From contig CAUWLL010000011.1 of assembly GCA_963559605.1 (NCBI GenBank), forward strand, positions 6,510 through 70,509: 64,000 nt of DNA. The letters run 5' to 3'. Numbering within the stretch: position 1 is the stretch's first letter; the number at the start of each line of letters is the position of its first letter. The notes under the pieces were generated by a model. That model was given only the letters and a program-made list of their open reading frames with translations, was not told the DNA's origin and searched no databases. The translations under genes were made by a program, and so were the position numbers. This stretch comes from Dorea_D sp963559605 (GTDB lineage Bacteria > Bacillota > Clostridia > Lachnospirales > Lachnospiraceae). This document shows positions 34,729 to 44,172 of the stretch, one piece after another.

Positions 34729-36612
34729 CTATATCTGTAAGCCCTGACGTTTTTCGAGAATAATCTGCTCCAGAATATCTGCAGAATCCTTGGCATTGTC
34801 ATTGATAATGACTTGGCCTCCGGTTAATTCTTTCATATCCTCGGTCAGAACCTGTACTGCCGTTTTACTTCCGGTTACGAACGGCGGAAGTCCAAGGTGA
34901 AGCGGAAGCCCAAGGGCAAGGCCAAAGCAGCCGTCGGCAAGAGCCTGCTCTTCTAACCACTGTGCGGCAGACAGAACAAGCGGAAGTTCTGGGAGGTCGA
35001 CGCCAAGCTCTGCGGCAATCTCTGTTGCAACGATTTCCAGACGTCCGATAGCAAGACACGGTCCGAAGTTTAATACCGGAGGAATACCGAGCTTCTTGCA
35101 GACTGCACGAAGTTTCGGTCCTGCAAGTTCTGCCGCTTCCGGTGTCATGAGACCGCAGTTTTCGATGCCGCCTGAGGAACATCCGGCAGTCAGTACAAGA
35201 ATATCGCGGGCAATCAGTTCTTTTGTAAGGTCAACGCTTAAAACATCATGTCCCCCTGCCGTTAAGTTAGAACATCCCACAACTCCGGCAATACCCTTGA
35301 TTTCTCCGGCAGCCAGAAGCTCAATGAGAGGCGTCCACTTTCCACCGAGAAATTCTTTCAGAGAGCCTTCGCTGACGCCGGTAAGTGTGTGGTCGTTTCC
35401 GTGTTCTTCCATAAGATTGAGAGGAACATTGCCACGGCGTTCTTTGTAAGCGTCGATAATTTTATCAATGATTTCGCTGCTCTGTTCTTCGCGGCGGGAG
35501 AAATCAAACTGCATCAGTTCTGCATTTGCTTTCTTGGCAACGTCGTCCAGGCAAATCTGCTTGATTTTCAGCTTATCACAGATCGGTTCGATTCCCGGAA
35601 GTGTACAGTTAAATTCAGATAATACAGCGTCAATTGCTCCTGTTGCAAGGATCGCTTCGCTGGTATAGTTATTTCCGGCATGTCCGTCAAATACTTCGGT
35701 ATAATGAGCGCCGCGAAGCTGTAGATCCTGCCCGACACAGGTACATCCCACTAATTTGAAGCCTTTGGCGCCGGCAGCCTGTGCTTTTTTCTTTGCTTCT
35801 TCGGAAATGAGACGTTCCTGCAGATCTACGAAGATCGTGTGCTGATGTCCGGTGATCATAATATTAATGTAATCCGGGTCAATAACACGAAGTCCTACCG
35901 GAGCCATACGAAGTTCCGGCTGTCCAAGGAGAACGTCATTTAACAGGTTGGTAAGCGTAAGTCCGTAGACACCTGTAGAAATTCCGAGTTTCAGGCAGTC
36001 TGTCAGCATATCGACTGGATCAGAGTTTAAGTTTGTAGAGCATTTTACCACACCCTTAAATACTTCTGCCTTTGCGCCTCCGGGCATAATGCCAAGCTCT
36101 TTCCATCGTGCCACACGAGGAGTGTAAGCGATTTTTTCTACCAGTTCGGCAGAGACATATTCCGGTTTGTAAAGGTCGGCAAGGACAGCATCGGCAACCA
36201 TTTCGGCTTTTTTGTAATTATCAGACTCCTGGATTCCGAAGATTTCAGCCAGATGATTCAGGGAAGCAAGTCCTTTTAATTCGCCTTTTTTCTGTGCTGT
36301 TTTTTTCAGGTTCAGCGCTGTATTTTCTACAATATGTATGTAGCAGCCGCTTCCGGAAGCGACAGCCCGTAAGAAGTTGCGGGCAACGATAGTGTCTGCG
36401 CTTGCACCGCAGATTCCTCTCGGAGCTTCCGGTGTGATCCGGCACGGTCCGTTTGAGCACAGGCGGCAGCAAACACCTTGTAATCCAAATCCGCATTTGG
36501 TACTCTGTCCTTCCACGCGGTGGTGGGAAGTTTCCATTGGGAGGGAGCGGATAAATCCTTCCAGTGGCTGATCTGCACTTTTGCAGGTGTTACATCCATA
36601 GCATTGGTTCAT
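34729..36612 (-). CDS. cooS: Nickel carbon monoxide dehydrogenase CooS
   Basis: A 627-residue monofunctional anaerobic CODH, oxidising CO to CO2. The start at 36612 (MNQCYGCNTC) is chosen because AAGGAGG lies just before it; an ATG six codons earlier overlaps that site. N-terminal cysteines (CYGCNTC, CGFGLQGVCCRLCSNGPC) supply the B and D clusters; the active-site C-cluster ligands are in GHQHT, SEFNCTLPGIEPIC, VVGCSNL, LTAGCSSGGIENCG and NFGPCLAIGRL. No acetyl-CoA synthase genes are nearby, so it likely serves CO detoxification or energy rather than acetogenesis. Confidence 0.95.
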   Translation of the reverse strand: MNQCYGCNTCKSADQPLEGFIRSLPMETSHHRVEGQSTKCGFGLQGVCCRLCSNGPCRITPEAPRGICGASADTIVARNFLRAVASGSGCYIHIVENTALNLKKTAQKKGELKGLASLNHLAEIFGIQESDNYKKAEMVADAVLADLYKPEYVSAELVEKIAYTPRVARWKELGIMPGGAKAEVFKGVVKCSTNLNSDPVDMLTDCLKLGISTGVYGLTLTNLLNDVLLGQPELRMAPVGLRVIDPDYINIMITGHQHTIFVDLQERLISEEAKKKAQAAGAKGFKLVGCTCVGQDLQLRGAHYTEVFDGHAGNNYTSEAILATGAIDAVLSEFNCTLPGIEPICDKLKIKQICLDDVAKKANAELMQFDFSRREEQSSEIIDKIIDAYKERRGNVPLNLMEEHGNDHTLTGVSEGSLKEFLGGKWTPLIELLAAGEIKGIAGVVGCSNLTAGGHDVLSVDLTKELIARDILVLTAGCSSGGIENCGLMTPEAAELAGPKLRAVCKKLGIPPVLNFGPCLAIGRLEIVATEIAAELGVDLPELPLVLSAAQWLEEQALADGCFGLALGLPLHLGLPPFVTGSKTAVQVLTEDMKELTGGQVIINDNAKDSADILEQIILEKRQGLQI

Positions 36613-36666
36613 GTGTGAATCCTCCTTCATAAACTGGACTAAAATAGTAAAGATTTAAATAAAAAA

Positions 36667-37068
36667 TTATTTACAGAATAATTCGGATAAAAATTTCGCC
36701 TTCATTTCCTGTAAAAGTAAAGACTGCAGCCGACAGAACTCCTTGTGTACCATACAAGGCGCGTCTTTCGTGTTCTTCGGGCAGCAGTTACCGTCTTTCA
36801 TACATTCCATCAGCAAAATATCGGGCTCAATGGCTGTACAGACCTCATATAAAGAAATATCCGATAACGGACGTCTCAGAAAGTAGCCTCCGTTTACTCC
36901 GCGCTGGCTGGCGAGAAGCCCGGCTTTTTCCAGCTTCCTGGTGACTTTATATGTGATGGCAGAAGGCAGATATTCCATTTCACAGATTTTAGAGACGCTT
37001 AGCAATTCACCGGATGAAAGTGCTCGCATGACGCGGACTCCATAATCACATTCTTTTGTAAATAACAT
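36667..37068 (-). CDS. Rrf2-family regulator
   Basis: A 133-residue winged-helix protein. MLFTKECDYGVRVMRALS and GVNGGYFLRRPLSDISLYEV are typical Rrf2 blocks. The C-terminal half has six cysteines in CMKDGNCCPKNTKDAPCMVHKEFC, enough to bind an Fe-S cluster as in IscR/NsrR, so it may sense redox state, NO or CO. It lies just upstream of cooS on the same strand with 54 bases between, and probably controls it. Confidence 0.9.
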   Translation of the reverse strand: MLFTKECDYGVRVMRALSSGELLSVSKICEMEYLPSAITYKVTRKLEKAGLLASQRGVNGGYFLRRPLSDISLYEVCTAIEPDILLMECMKDGNCCPKNTKDAPCMVHKEFCRLQSLLLQEMKAKFLSELFCK

Positions 37069-37096
37069 ATCTGACCTCCTTTTTGGTTATGAATTC

Positions 37097-37125
37097 AATA
37101 TATAATACTGCACCCGAATAGTCAA
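37097..37125 (-). promoter_or_regulatory. Promoter of the Rrf2-cooS operon
   Basis: On the minus strand TTGACT and TATATT are separated by 17 bases, about 30-60 bases upstream of the Rrf2 start. The intervening GC-richer patch could be where Rrf2 binds, which is a guess. Confidence 0.5.
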
Positions 37126-37184
37126 GTATCGTGCACATATCAGGAAAAAACCGGAAATATGAACAAAAAAGAGGAGGAATTGTT

Positions 37185-37274
37185 ATGTTTTTGTCAAAGT
37201 TATTTATGAAAATATGTGCAAATCTGACAGAAAGAAGGAGCGTAAATTTTCTTGCAACAAAGAGGTATCTATAG
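37185..37274 (+). CDS. Possible 29-residue peptide
   Basis: A short frame behind an excellent GAGGAGGAATT site in the gap between the divergent Rrf2 and symporter genes. It would give a basic, partly hydrophobic peptide starting MFLSKLFMKICANL. A good promoter for the symporter lies over its last third, so it may be an unrelated leader or chance. No family is recognisable. Confidence 0.25.
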   Translation: MFLSKLFMKICANLTERRSVNFLATKRYL

Positions 37275-37280
37275 TATGAT
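37252..37280 (+). promoter_or_regulatory. Promoter of the alanine symporter gene
   Basis: TTGCAA and TATGAT separated by exactly 17 bases. The predicted start of transcription near 37,287 would give a 40-50 base leader before the ATG at 37,332. Confidence 0.5.
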
Positions 37281-37331
37281 GAATTATAGCGTTAAAGCGT
37301 GAAAATAAACGGAAAGGATTTTAGAGTTCAT

Positions 37332-38717
37332 ATGGTTGCAATAATTGAGGCGGCATACCGCTTTTTATGGGGAGACTTGATCACGATCCCACTGCCGGGA
37401 GGAAATAGTCTGGGACTTTCTCTGCTGGTGATCTTGTTAGTTCCCACAGGGATTTACTTTACGGTGAGGACAAGGTTTTTACCAATCCGGCTTTTCCCGG
37501 ATATGGTACGGGCATTAAAAGAGAAGAAAGGAAGACGGGAGACGAATAACAGCTTATCTACCTTACAGACGCTGGTTGTTTCCACTGCCACAAGGGTTGG
37601 CATGGGAAATCTGGTAGGAGTGGTGGCGGCGGTTTCCGCAGGAGGAGCCGGAGCTGTGTTCTGGATGTGGGTGACCGCTCTGCTTGGATCGTCGACAGCG
37701 TTTATCGAGGCAACTCTGGCACAGCTTTATAAGGAAAAGGATCCGCTTTACGGAGGGTATCGGGGAGGCCCGGCATACTATATCCACCATTTCCTAGAAA
37801 CAAGAACGGGGAAGAAGAAAAATCACGTACTGCTGGCGGTGCTGTTTGCGATTTCAGGGTTGATCTGCTGGTGTGGGATCAGTCAGGTCATCAGTAACTC
37901 GGTGGCATCTTCTTTTGAAAATGCGTTTCATATTCCACCGCTTTATACAACGATCGTTCTTGTGATCGGCGCTGCCGTGATCGTGCTTCGCAAAAATGCT
38001 ACTGTGAAGGTATTGGATATTATGGTGCCGATTATGGCGGTTTGTTATTTTGTTATTACCGTGTTCATCATTGTAAAAAATATCGGACATATTCCGGGAG
38101 TATTCGGACGTATTTTTCAGGAGGCGTTCGGGGTTCGTCAGGTTGTGGCAGGAGGTTTCGGCGCCGTGCTTATGAATGGTGTGAAAAGAGGTCTCTTCTC
38201 TAATGAGGCGGGTTCCGGTTCAGCCCCATGTGCGGCAGCGGCGGCGGAATGTGATATGCCGGTGAAGGCAGGACTTACGCAGGCGCTTGGTGTATTTATC
38301 GATACGATTGTAATTTGCAGTTGTACGGCCATGATCATGTTACTGGTTCCGGAAAATACGATCGCAGGCAAAGAAGGTATGGAACTTCTTCAGGCGGCTA
38401 TGGAATATCATTTAGGTTCTTTCGGTGTGATCTTTATAGCGGCTACATTATTTATGTTCAGTTTTTCTACGTTCCTTGGAATTTTATTCTATGCAAGAAG
38501 CAATGTTTCCTATTTATTTGGCGATCAATGGAAATGGCAGACGGCATATAAAGTTCTGGCGCTTGTGATGTTGTTTGTAGGGGGCATTGCGACATACACC
38601 TTTGTCTGGGACTTAGGGGATGTGGGAATCGGATTGATGACTATATTTAATATTGGAATTTTGTATTTTATGGGGAATGAAGCGCTAAGGGAGCTTAAGA
38701 AATACGAAGAAGATTAA
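37332..38717 (+). CDS. Sodium:alanine symporter (AGCS family)
   Basis: An amino-acid:cation symporter of about 461 residues with some ten transmembrane helices. Hallmarks are TRVGMGNLVGVVAAVSAGGAGAVFWMWV, YGGYRGGPAYYI and MNGVKRGLFSNEAGSGSAP, which builds the Na+ and substrate sites. ATG 37332 (MVAIIEAAY) fits the family start and has GGAAAGGA upstream; GTG 37299 would add 11 residues without a ribosome site. It should import alanine or glycine with Na+. It stands alone with its own promoter, 37 bases before the next gene. Confidence 0.93.
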   Translation: MVAIIEAAYRFLWGDLITIPLPGGNSLGLSLLVILLVPTGIYFTVRTRFLPIRLFPDMVRALKEKKGRRETNNSLSTLQTLVVSTATRVGMGNLVGVVAAVSAGGAGAVFWMWVTALLGSSTAFIEATLAQLYKEKDPLYGGYRGGPAYYIHHFLETRTGKKKNHVLLAVLFAISGLICWCGISQVISNSVASSFENAFHIPPLYTTIVLVIGAAVIVLRKNATVKVLDIMVPIMAVCYFVITVFIIVKNIGHIPGVFGRIFQEAFGVRQVVAGGFGAVLMNGVKRGLFSNEAGSGSAPCAAAAAECDMPVKAGLTQALGVFIDTIVICSCTAMIMLLVPENTIAGKEGMELLQAAMEYHLGSFGVIFIAATLFMFSFSTFLGILFYARSNVSYLFGDQWKWQTAYKVLALVMLFVGGIATYTFVWDLGDVGIGLMTIFNIGILYFMGNEALRELKKYEED

Positions 38718-38754
38718 AGAGAAAACAAGTATGTCATAAAGGAGGGTTTTAAAT

Positions 38755-40077
38755 ATGGGATTTTCGTTAGATATAAGCGTACCTGTGATTACGGTGTTTA
38801 TACAGGGATTGATCAGTTTCTTTTCACCCTGCGTACTGCCGCTTTTGCCGTTGTACCTTGGGTATCTGTCGGGTGGAACGGTCGTTCGCGGGGAGGACGG
38901 GCAAGAGTGTTATGACCGGAAGAAGGTCATGCTTCATACAGTATTCTTTGTGATAGGTGTAAGTTTTGCGTTCTATTTATTAGGACTTGGCGTGACGGCG
39001 CTGGGCTCGTTTTTTAATTCCAACCATGCCATGTTCGCAAGGATCGGCGGTATTCTGGTTGTAGCCTTTGGTCTGTATCAGCTTGGCGTGTTCGGAACGT
39101 CCAAAGTACTTGGGACAGAGAGGAGACTACCGTTTCGGCTGGATAAACTTGCCATGTCTCCGATCACTGCGCTGCTGATGGGATTTACATTTAGCTTTGC
39201 GTGGACGCCCTGTGTAGGACCGACGCTTACTAGTGTTCTTTTGATGGCGGCATCTGCGGCAACCAAGGCAAAGGGGTTCTTGCTGATCGGTGTCTATACC
39301 TTAGGATTTGTATTGCCGTTTTTAGTGGTCGGTTTATTTACAACTTCTCTGTTGGGATTTTTTAAGAAGCATAGAAATGTTATGAAATATACGGTGAAGG
39401 TCGGCGGTGTACTTATGATTTTCATGGGACTTCTGATGTTTACCGGAAAGATGAATGATGTGACCGGATATTTATCGAAGATTTCTCAACCGGAAAGCGG
39501 TCAGAGTACAGAAGAAAAGGATAAAGATAAGGCTTCCAGCGATTCAGAGGAAGCCGAAGGCAGTGAAGGGCAGCAGGCGGCAGCTTCGGATGAAGAGAAA
39601 GAGGAGGCGGACAGCACAGAAGAAGAGGTTATGCCTGCCATAGATTTTGAACTGAAAGACCAGTTTGGAAAAACCCATAAACTAGAGGATTATAAAGGAA
39701 AGACGATCTTCCTGAACTTTTGGGCGACTTGGTGTCCGCCGTGTAAAAAAGAAATGCCGGATATTCAGAAGTTATATGAGACGTATGATACAGAAGGGGA
39801 AGACGGTGTTATCATTCTGGGCGTCGCCGCGCCGAATTACGGACAGGAAGGCTCGGAAGAAGATATTCAGAAGTTTTTGGAGGAAAAGGGATATACCTAC
39901 CCGGTACTCATGGATACAGGGGGTGCACTGTTTGAAGAATATGGCGTGTATTCTTATCCGACGACGTTTATGATTGACAGAAGCAGCAATGTGTTTGGTT
40001 ATGTGAGCGGTATGATCACAGAGGACGTCATGCATAGTATTATCAAGCAGACACAGGAAGGAAAACGAGAGGAATAA
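38755..40077 (+). CDS. CcdA-type membrane protein fused to a thioredoxin (DsbD-like)
   Basis: A 440-residue fusion. Residues 1 to about 240 are a CcdA/DsbD membrane domain with FFSPCVLPLLPLYLGYL and SFAWTPCVGPTLTSV, whose two Cys form the transmembrane redox pair. A very acidic, low-complexity linker (~245-300) leads to a TlpA/ResA-type thioredoxin with FWATWCPPCKKEMPD and a cis-Pro region YSYPTTFMID. It should carry reducing power from the cytoplasm to exported proteins. Starts behind AAGGAGGG. The fusion order equals DsbD without its N-terminal domain. Confidence 0.92.
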   Translation: MGFSLDISVPVITVFIQGLISFFSPCVLPLLPLYLGYLSGGTVVRGEDGQECYDRKKVMLHTVFFVIGVSFAFYLLGLGVTALGSFFNSNHAMFARIGGILVVAFGLYQLGVFGTSKVLGTERRLPFRLDKLAMSPITALLMGFTFSFAWTPCVGPTLTSVLLMAASAATKAKGFLLIGVYTLGFVLPFLVVGLFTTSLLGFFKKHRNVMKYTVKVGGVLMIFMGLLMFTGKMNDVTGYLSKISQPESGQSTEEKDKDKASSDSEEAEGSEGQQAAASDEEKEEADSTEEEVMPAIDFELKDQFGKTHKLEDYKGKTIFLNFWATWCPPCKKEMPDIQKLYETYDTEGEDGVIILGVAAPNYGQEGSEEDIQKFLEEKGYTYPVLMDTGGALFEEYGVYSYPTTFMIDRSSNVFGYVSGMITEDVMHSIIKQTQEGKREE

Positions 40078-40085
40078 AGAGAAAG

Positions 40086-40129
40086 AATACGTAATGGTAA
40101 CAGTCATGTTATGATTACGTATTTTTTTT
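40086..40129 (+). terminator. Strong terminator after the CcdA-thioredoxin gene
   Basis: Perfect ten-pair stem AATACGTAAT / ATTACGTATT with an inner TAACA/TGTTA extension, then a run of eight T. It separates this gene from the nucleoside cluster. Confidence 0.9.
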
Positions 40130-40213
40130 GTAATTTTCTACCAAATCAAAATTTTAGTATTTGTGCAGAATAACAGAAATGATGAAAATACGACAAAAAA
40201 AATATACAAAGTG

Positions 40214-40272
40214 TTTACAAATTTGAATTTTAGAGTTATTATTTTTATATCAACTGGTTATAACATCATAAC
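40214..40272 (+). promoter_or_regulatory. Promoter and operator-like dyad of the nucleoside cluster
   Basis: TTTACA (40214-40219) and TATTAT (40237-40242) are spaced by 17 bases. Just past the expected transcription start lies GTTATAACATCATAAC (40257-40272), a dyad with five-base arms. GntR/UTRA repressors bind short dyads at such positions, so the regulator at 50,168 is the natural candidate. Confidence 0.5.
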
Positions 40273-40340
40273 GACATATTAAGTGGTATTGAGTTATGAA
40301 AGTTATCTAACAACATTCGCAAATGAGGAGGAAAAAAGAA

Positions 40341-41531
40341 ATGAAAAATCGTTGGAAACAAGTAGTTGGAGTGTTGCTGGCAGGAGTAATGGTATTCGGA
40401 ACGATTACCGGTTGCAGCGGAAAAGGTGAGGAAAAAGGAGAAGGAAAGGCAAGTGATGTCAAAGTTGCGATCATTTGCAGCGCCGCAGGACAGAATGATA
40501 ACGGTTACAATCAGTCGGCAGTAGAGGGAGCCAAAAAGGCAAAAGAAGAATTTGGAGTAGACTATAAGATTGTAGAGCCTACAACAGGTGTTCCGCAGGC
40601 ATTAGAGTCACTGGCAGATGAGGGTTACAATGTGATCTTCAACTTAGAGTATGACTTCGAGGCTTTGATCCAGGGAACAGGCGGAGCAATGCCAATCGCA
40701 GAGATGTACCCGGACGTTACATTTGTATGTGTAAACGATAATCCGAACAAGAACGAGAAGGGCGAAGTGATCCACAAAAATGTAATCAGCGCATTATTTG
40801 ACGTGCACGAGGCTTCTTTTGTTGCAGGAGCGCTGGCTGCCTTAGTAAATGAAAATGCAGAAGAGTTATTCGGAACTGAGAATTACAAATTCACACCGGT
40901 AGACAAGGGCGGACGTTCTATGGGATTCATCGGCGGAACAAACTCTAACGGTATTACAGTATTCTCATACGGCTATATCGAGGGAATCAATCATATTGCA
41001 AAAGAGTTAGGTGTGAAATACGATTACTATGCAAAATACGATGCAGGATTTACTGATTCTGCTACAGGAAGTACAGTAGCTGGTACATATTTCGGACAGG
41101 GAGCGAATGTTGTATTCTCAGTAGCAGGTTCTGTTGGAGACGGAGCTGCTACAAAGGCAAAAGAAGAAGGTAAGCTGGCAATCCAGGTTGACGCGAATAA
41201 GGATGCACAGCAGCCGGGATATATTTTGACAAGTGTTATCAAAAACACTGAAGTTCCTGTTTATGAAATCGTGAAAGAGGCGGTAAACGGAAAAATCAGC
41301 GAGATGGACAGAGTACAGTCCTATTCTCTGGATTCCGGCGCAGCTTCTATCACAGACTTATCTGAAATCAGTAAACATGTTCAGGAAAGCGGACAGGCAA
41401 AATGGAAAGAGATCCAGGATAAAATCGCAGAACTTGAGAAAGCTATTGCAGATGGAACGATTGAAGTGACAGATGCACAGAGCGGAGAAGAATTTGATCC
41501 GGCAAGCTGTCCAAATGTTACAATCAAATAA
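40341..41531 (+). CDS. BMP-family nucleoside-binding lipoprotein
   Basis: A basic membrane protein-family binding protein of 396 residues. ATG 40341 is used because GAGGAGGA precedes it; ATG 40323 lies before that site. The lipobox is TITGCSG. Family strings include AAGQNDNGYNQSAVEGAKKA, GGRSMGFIGGTN and YGYIEGINHIAKELG. BMP proteins (PnrA, Med, BmpA types) bind nucleosides. The downstream ATPase and two permeases complete the transporter. Confidence 0.92.
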   Translation: MKNRWKQVVGVLLAGVMVFGTITGCSGKGEEKGEGKASDVKVAIICSAAGQNDNGYNQSAVEGAKKAKEEFGVDYKIVEPTTGVPQALESLADEGYNVIFNLEYDFEALIQGTGGAMPIAEMYPDVTFVCVNDNPNKNEKGEVIHKNVISALFDVHEASFVAGALAALVNENAEELFGTENYKFTPVDKGGRSMGFIGGTNSNGITVFSYGYIEGINHIAKELGVKYDYYAKYDAGFTDSATGSTVAGTYFGQGANVVFSVAGSVGDGAATKAKEEGKLAIQVDANKDAQQPGYILTSVIKNTEVPVYEIVKEAVNGKISEMDRVQSYSLDSGAASITDLSEISKHVQESGQAKWKEIQDKIAELEKAIADGTIEVTDAQSGEEFDPASCPNVTIK

Positions 41532-41559
41532 TATTTGACGGCGGAAAAGGGGTAAGAGG

Positions 41560-43104
41560 ATGAACAGCATGATACAGGCAATAGATCTGACAAAAAAATT
41601 CGGTGATTTTACTGCAAACGACCATATAAATCTTGATGTGAAAGAAAAAGAGATTAAATGTATTGTCGGAGAAAACGGAGCTGGAAAATCTACTATGATG
41701 AATATGCTTTACGGCTTAGTGCAGCCTACAAGCGGCAAAATATTAATCCGCGGGAAAGAAGTTGTTCTGAACAGCCCAATAGATGCTATCGCAAATGGTA
41801 TAGGAATGGTGCACCAGCATTTTAAGCTGGTGCCAAGCCTTACTGTTTATGAAAATATTTTACTGGGTGTGGAAATCAATGTAAAAAAAGGGAACATAAA
41901 AACTCCGATCGTAAATCAAAAAGAAGAAATTAAAAGAGTAAAAGAATTAATTCAGGAAAATCATTTTGAATTAGATCCTATGGATAAGATAGAAGATATT
42001 TCGGTAGGCGGACGTCAGAGGGTTGAAATCTTAAAAATGCTTTATCGAAATGTTGATATATTGATTTTAGATGAGCCGACAGCAGTGTTGACACCACAGG
42101 AAGTGGATGAACTGATGGAGACGCTCAAAGGTTTGAAGGAGCAGGGCAAAACGATTATTGTGATCACCCATAAGCTCCGGGAAGTTATGGAGCTGGCAGA
42201 CAGCATTACCGTCATCAAACAGGGAAAGGTCATCGGAAATGTATTGAAGAAAGATACCAGTGAACGTGAACTGGCACAGATGATGGTTGGAAGAGACGTT
42301 GTACTTTCGGTAAAAAACGAAAGACAGCATGAGGTAGAAAAAGAGGTTGTCTATCAGGTGGAGAACCTGACCACCGTGAATGATTATGGAAAAGAAGTCG
42401 TGTCCAATGTATCTTTTGAAGTTCGTAAAGGAGAGATTCTCGGAGTCGCAGGTGTAGAAGGAAACGGACAGTCGGAACTTGTGAAGATCATGACCGGGCT
42501 GATGGAATCTACCGGAGGAAAGATTACCTTTGATCATCAGGACGTGACAAACTGGTGGCCGAAGAAATTGCGTAGCGCAGGTCTTGGTATCATTCCGGAG
42601 GATAGATACGCGCAGGGGCTTTGTAAAGATATGAGTATTGCGGATAACTGTATTGCCGGCTATCACGGAGATAAAGAAATCTGCAAAAACGGTTTGTTTA
42701 ACAGCAAAAAAATTAACAGTAAGCGCGACGGATTTATCAAAGAGTTTGATATTCGTGTGAGCTGCGCGGAAGGAACAATAGGAAGTCTGTCTGGAGGAAA
42801 TGCGCAGAAGGTCATTATAGCAAGAGAACTTTCCTCGAAGCCGAAAGTATTAATCGCATGTCAGCCTACACGCGGCGTGGATATTGGCTCGATTGAATTT
42901 ATACATAAACAGATCTTGAAATTCCGTGACGAAGGAAACACCGTTATTCTTGTTTCCAGTGAGTTGTCGGAGATCATGAGTCTGTCTGACAGGATTATTG
43001 TAATGTATAAAGGAAAAATATCAGGAGAAGTTTGTTCCAATGAAGTTTCCATGGCAGAAATCGGACTGCTTATGGCGGGTATTGAAAAAGGAGAGGAGGC
43101 ATAG
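41560..43104 (+). CDS. Nucleoside ABC transporter ATPase with two ABC domains
   Basis: A 514-residue tandem ATPase as in RbsA/NupA-type importers. Domain 1 has GENGAGKSTMMNMLYG, the signature ISVGGRQRVEI and ILDEPTAVLTP; domain 2 has GVEGNGQSELVKI, IGSLSGGNAQKVIIAREL and ACQPTRGVDIGS. The GVEGNGQ loop without Lys is normal for the second site of these proteins. It follows the binding protein by 28 bases and precedes the permeases. Confidence 0.94.
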   Translation: MNSMIQAIDLTKKFGDFTANDHINLDVKEKEIKCIVGENGAGKSTMMNMLYGLVQPTSGKILIRGKEVVLNSPIDAIANGIGMVHQHFKLVPSLTVYENILLGVEINVKKGNIKTPIVNQKEEIKRVKELIQENHFELDPMDKIEDISVGGRQRVEILKMLYRNVDILILDEPTAVLTPQEVDELMETLKGLKEQGKTIIVITHKLREVMELADSITVIKQGKVIGNVLKKDTSERELAQMMVGRDVVLSVKNERQHEVEKEVVYQVENLTTVNDYGKEVVSNVSFEVRKGEILGVAGVEGNGQSELVKIMTGLMESTGGKITFDHQDVTNWWPKKLRSAGLGIIPEDRYAQGLCKDMSIADNCIAGYHGDKEICKNGLFNSKKINSKRDGFIKEFDIRVSCAEGTIGSLSGGNAQKVIIARELSSKPKVLIACQPTRGVDIGSIEFIHKQILKFRDEGNTVILVSSELSEIMSLSDRIIVMYKGKISGEVCSNEVSMAEIGLLMAGIEKGEEA

Positions 43105-43107
43105 CAG

Positions 43108-44172
43108 ATGAAACAGAAAGGAAATTTGCTTAATCATGTTTTAAATTCCATTCTTCCGGTAGTCCTTGCATTTGTTTTAGGTGCGGTTGTCATCCTTGCA
43201 ATTGGCGAAGATCCGCTGGAAACATACAGTGTTTTAATACAAAAATCTTTATTTACCTCCAAAGGCTTTATGAATACGCTGCATTATGCATCACCCTTGA
43301 TTTTGACAGGTCTTGCTATTGCGGTAACATTCAAAGCGAATATTTACAATATGGGTGTGGAAGGACAGATGTTGCTGGGAGGATTTTTCGCGGGAATTGC
43401 AGGAGCATATTTGCCGGAAATGAATTCTATAGTACATAAGCTGATCTGTTTTGGAGTCGCTGTTTTGTGTGGTATGGCATTTGCGTTAATTCCTGCACTT
43501 TTAAAGGCTTATTGTAATGTGAATGAGATGGTTGTGACATTGATGTTGAATTACGCCATGATAAAAGCCTTGGAGTTCCTGACAACGGGTGTATTCAGGG
43601 ATGAAACAGCCGGATATGTGGCAACGCCGACGATCAAAGAGGGCGCAATGTTTACGAGATTCGGTATTTCCCGTATGACAATGTTCTTTGTGATCACCAT
43701 GATTATATTGATCATTATGTATTTCATGATGAATAAGTCTAAACTCGGATATGAGATAACGGCAATCGGAAAGAATCCAGAGTTTGCGGAAGCTACAGGT
43801 ATGAATGTAGGTAAAAAAATCATCATCATGATGCTTATCAGCGGTGCGCTTTCAGGAATTGCCGGAGCAGGCTGGATGATGAGCGATCAGTTTAAATACA
43901 CACTGAGCTTTTCTTCGAATCCGGGACTTGGATGGGACGGTATGCTGATCGCACTGTTAGGAGGACATTCTCCGGCGGGTATTTTCATCGCGGCAGTATT
44001 TTATGCAGCGCTTAAAACAGGAAGTGACAGTATCAATATGTACACTACTGTTCCGAAAGAGATTATTGCGATCATTCAGGGAATGATTATTTTATTCCTC
44101 GCGGTAAAATTCATCAAAGATAATGCAAAGGTATTTGGCGGATTTAAGAAAGTGAGGAAGGAGGAAGCGTAA
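43108..44172 (+). CDS. Nucleoside ABC transporter permease 1
   Basis: A 354-residue membrane protein of the BPD_transp_2 family (RbsC/NupB type). FKANIYNMGVEGQMLLGGF and NEMVVTLMLNYAMIKALEFL are typical; GLGWDGMLIALLGGHSPAGIF near the end is the family's conserved loop. It begins three bases after the ATPase gene, and its stop shares one base with the next start (TAATG). Confidence 0.92.
   Translation: MKQKGNLLNHVLNSILPVVLAFVLGAVVILAIGEDPLETYSVLIQKSLFTSKGFMNTLHYASPLILTGLAIAVTFKANIYNMGVEGQMLLGGFFAGIAGAYLPEMNSIVHKLICFGVAVLCGMAFALIPALLKAYCNVNEMVVTLMLNYAMIKALEFLTTGVFRDETAGYVATPTIKEGAMFTRFGISRMTMFFVITMIILIIMYFMMNKSKLGYEITAIGKNPEFAEATGMNVGKKIIIMMLISGALSGIAGAGWMMSDQFKYTLSFSSNPGLGWDGMLIALLGGHSPAGIFIAAVFYAALKTGSDSINMYTTVPKEIIAIIQGMIILFLAVKFIKDNAKVFGGFKKVRKEEA

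Noticed and set aside
40130..40340. Purine-type riboswitch before the nucleoside transporter
   Set aside because: The leader has a promoter and a dyad but no conserved three-way junction core that I can make out.
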